DNA from: Ignavibacteria bacterium
GTDB taxonomy: Bacteria > Bacteroidota > Ignavibacteria > Tepidaquicellales > Tepidaquicellaceae
DNA: 7,974 nucleotides
Assembly (NCBI GenBank): GCA_018058125.1
Contig: JAGPCH010000046.1
Span: forward strand, 1 to 7,974
Direction of reading: 5' to 3'
Shown: piece by piece, positions 6,765 to 7,974 of the stretch
Numbering within the stretch: position 1 is the first letter of the stretch
Layout of the letters: the number at the start of each line of letters is the position of its first letter
Made by a program: the position numbers and the translations under genes
Notes under the pieces: generated by a model
Database searches by the model: none
What the model was told of the DNA's origin: nothing
The model's input: only the letters and a program-made list of their open reading frames with translations

Positions 6765-7974
6765 TCAGTTTGAAATGCCGTCATTAAATTTGTATTTGCT
6801 GCTGATAGATACAGGTAATTTACCTTTGAACTTAATAGTTCCGTAGAATGAATCTACAGCTGCGTCTATCGAAGATTCTGCATCGGCATACGCGCAAATA
6901 TAAGAACTGACATCAGGAAAGCCCTGAATCAGATACGGATTTCCAAAAGATATTACTACTACTTTCTTACCTGTTTCTATTAATGAATTGATCAGCGAAA
7001 CCTGAGATTCCGGCAGACCCACAGTACCGGTATTAATTTTAACTTTAGCATAAATAGGTACAATTATCACATCGTAATTTGAAGCATCGGTTACGATTTC
7101 ACCGGTGCTGTTTAAATTACCGCTGAGATCATAATATGAATAAGACTTGAATTTATTATATACATTAAACCGATTAAGGAAATAATCCGAATTAGCTTTC
7201 TCATTTCCATTGTTCAAAGAAACTATCAGACATGTTTGCTCCGACGCATCATTAAAAGGTACAATGCTTCCGTCATTCTTTACCAACGTTAAAGACTCGT
7301 CTGCAATCTGTCTTGAAATCTTCTTTGCATCATCTGAATTTACGATCTGAGATACTTTGTCTTCATCTGTGAATTTATTTTCATTCAGCTTAAGCCAGTT
7401 CTTTGCATTAAGGATCTTTCTGACTGCGTTATCGATTACATCTTCAGAAATTGATCCGTTATTTACAGCGTTTTCTATTGCTGAAATTGTTTTTGACTCG
7501 CCCTGCGGCATTAGTATAAGATCGACTCCTGCATTCACACATCTTAAAGCAACATCATCTGTAGAAAAATGTTTAACAACTCCCGCCATGTTCAAAGCGT
7601 CTGTCACAACAAGTCCTTCGAAACCCATTTCATTTACAAGCAGCCCGTTGATAATATTGTTTGATAATGAAGCGGGTACATTTGATTCGTTGTCCAAAGA
7701 CGGTAGGGAAAGATGAGCGATCATTACTGACATTACATTATTCTTAATCGCGCTGTTAAACGGGATCAGTTCAAGATTATCCAGCCTGCTCCTGTCAAAG
7801 TTCAGTACCGGAAGATCACTGTGTGAATCAATATCCGTATCTCCGTGTCCCGGAAAATGTTTCGCGGTTGCGATCACATTTCCGTCCTGCATACCTTTTA
7901 TAAATGCGTCACCCATCTTTGAAACTAAGTCTGCGTCTTCACCATAGGACCGGACATTAATTATAGGATTATCG
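6765..7974 (-). CDS. Glycoside hydrolase family 3 protein, NagZ-type beta-N-acetylhexosaminidase (N-terminus off the window)
   Basis: A partial gene. The reading frame is open to the right edge, giving 402 visible residues; the in-frame ATG at 7916 is internal. Codons before it read NPIINVRSYGEDADLV, a family-conserved stretch. The GH3 barrel signature KHFPGHGDTDIDSHSDLP follows, with the Asp-His pair (DSH, His codon near 7823) used as general acid/base in NagZ-type enzymes. GLVVTDALNM then carries the probable nucleophile Asp (codon near 7601). A second alpha/beta domain fills the C-terminal part, ending in GKLPVSIS, so this is the two-domain form as in Bacillus NagZ, not the short E. coli form. 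Family members release N-acetylglucosamine from muropeptides or chitin-like chains; the substrate here is not fixed by sequence. No T9SS tail is present. The signal peptide, if any, is outside the window. Confidence 0.92.
   Translation of the reverse strand, partial: DNPIINVRSYGEDADLVSKMGDAFIKGMQDGNVIATAKHFPGHGDTDIDSHSDLPVLNFDRSRLDNLELIPFNSAIKNNVMSVMIAHLSLPSLDNESNVPASLSNNIINGLLVNEMGFEGLVVTDALNMAGVVKHFSTDDVALRCVNAGVDLILMPQGESKTISAIENAVNNGSISEDVIDNAVRKILNAKNWLKLNENKFTDEDKVSQIVNSDDAKKISRQIADESLTLVKNDGSIVPFNDASEQTCLIVSLNNGNEKANSDYFLNRFNVYNKFKSYSYYDLSGNLNSTGEIVTDASNYDVIIVPIYAKVKINTGTVGLPESQVSLINSLIETGKKVVVISFGNPYLIQGFPDVSSYICAYADAESSIDAAVDSFYGTIKFKGKLPVSISSKYKFNDGISN

Noticed and set aside
7357..7716. 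Plus-strand open frame opposite the glycoside hydrolase
   Set aside because: It is antisense to the conserved GH3 catalytic region containing the nucleophile motif.

Overview
This is an AT-rich chromosomal window with six protein genes and no RNA genes, insertion sequences or CRISPR arrays. Two large secreted proteins end in the NYPNPFNP-type sorting domain of the type IX secretion system (T9SS), and there are no clear Shine-Dalgarno sites. This points to the Bacteroidota/Ignavibacteriota/Chlorobi group, most likely an Ignavibacteria-like bacterium. That placement is inferred from protein style, not from a marker gene.

Left part, plus strand (about 250-2622). After about 250 bases of AT-rich non-coding DNA come three closely spaced genes. 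The first is a JAMM/MPN metalloprotease domain joined to a transmembrane helix, a coiled coil and a LysM domain. The second, 36 bases on, is an E2 ubiquitin-conjugating-enzyme homologue with the HPN motif and the catalytic cysteine. The third, 22 bases further, is a gamma-class carbonic anhydrase-like hexapeptide-repeat protein. The first two look like the deconjugating and conjugating halves of a bacterial ubiquitin-like modification pathway, with the protease half tethered to the membrane. No E1-like enzyme, ubiquitin-like modifier or RING-like protein lies in the window. They would have to be just upstream of base 1, elsewhere in the genome, or absent. This pair is the most interesting content here.

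A perfect 16-bp-stem hairpin flanked by A and T tracts (2655-2689) sits between the two convergent gene blocks and can terminate transcription from both sides.

Right part, minus strand (2723-7974). In order of transcription: a two-domain family 3 glycoside hydrolase of the NagZ type whose N-terminus runs off the right edge; a 689-residue secreted protein with ten FG-GAP/VCBS-like calcium-binding repeats and a T9SS tail; and a 613-residue secreted Omp28-like thioredoxin-fold protein with a CxxC motif, beta-rich repeats and a T9SS tail. These look like envelope and surface functions. Nothing in the sequence ties them mechanistically to the ubiquitin-like pair.
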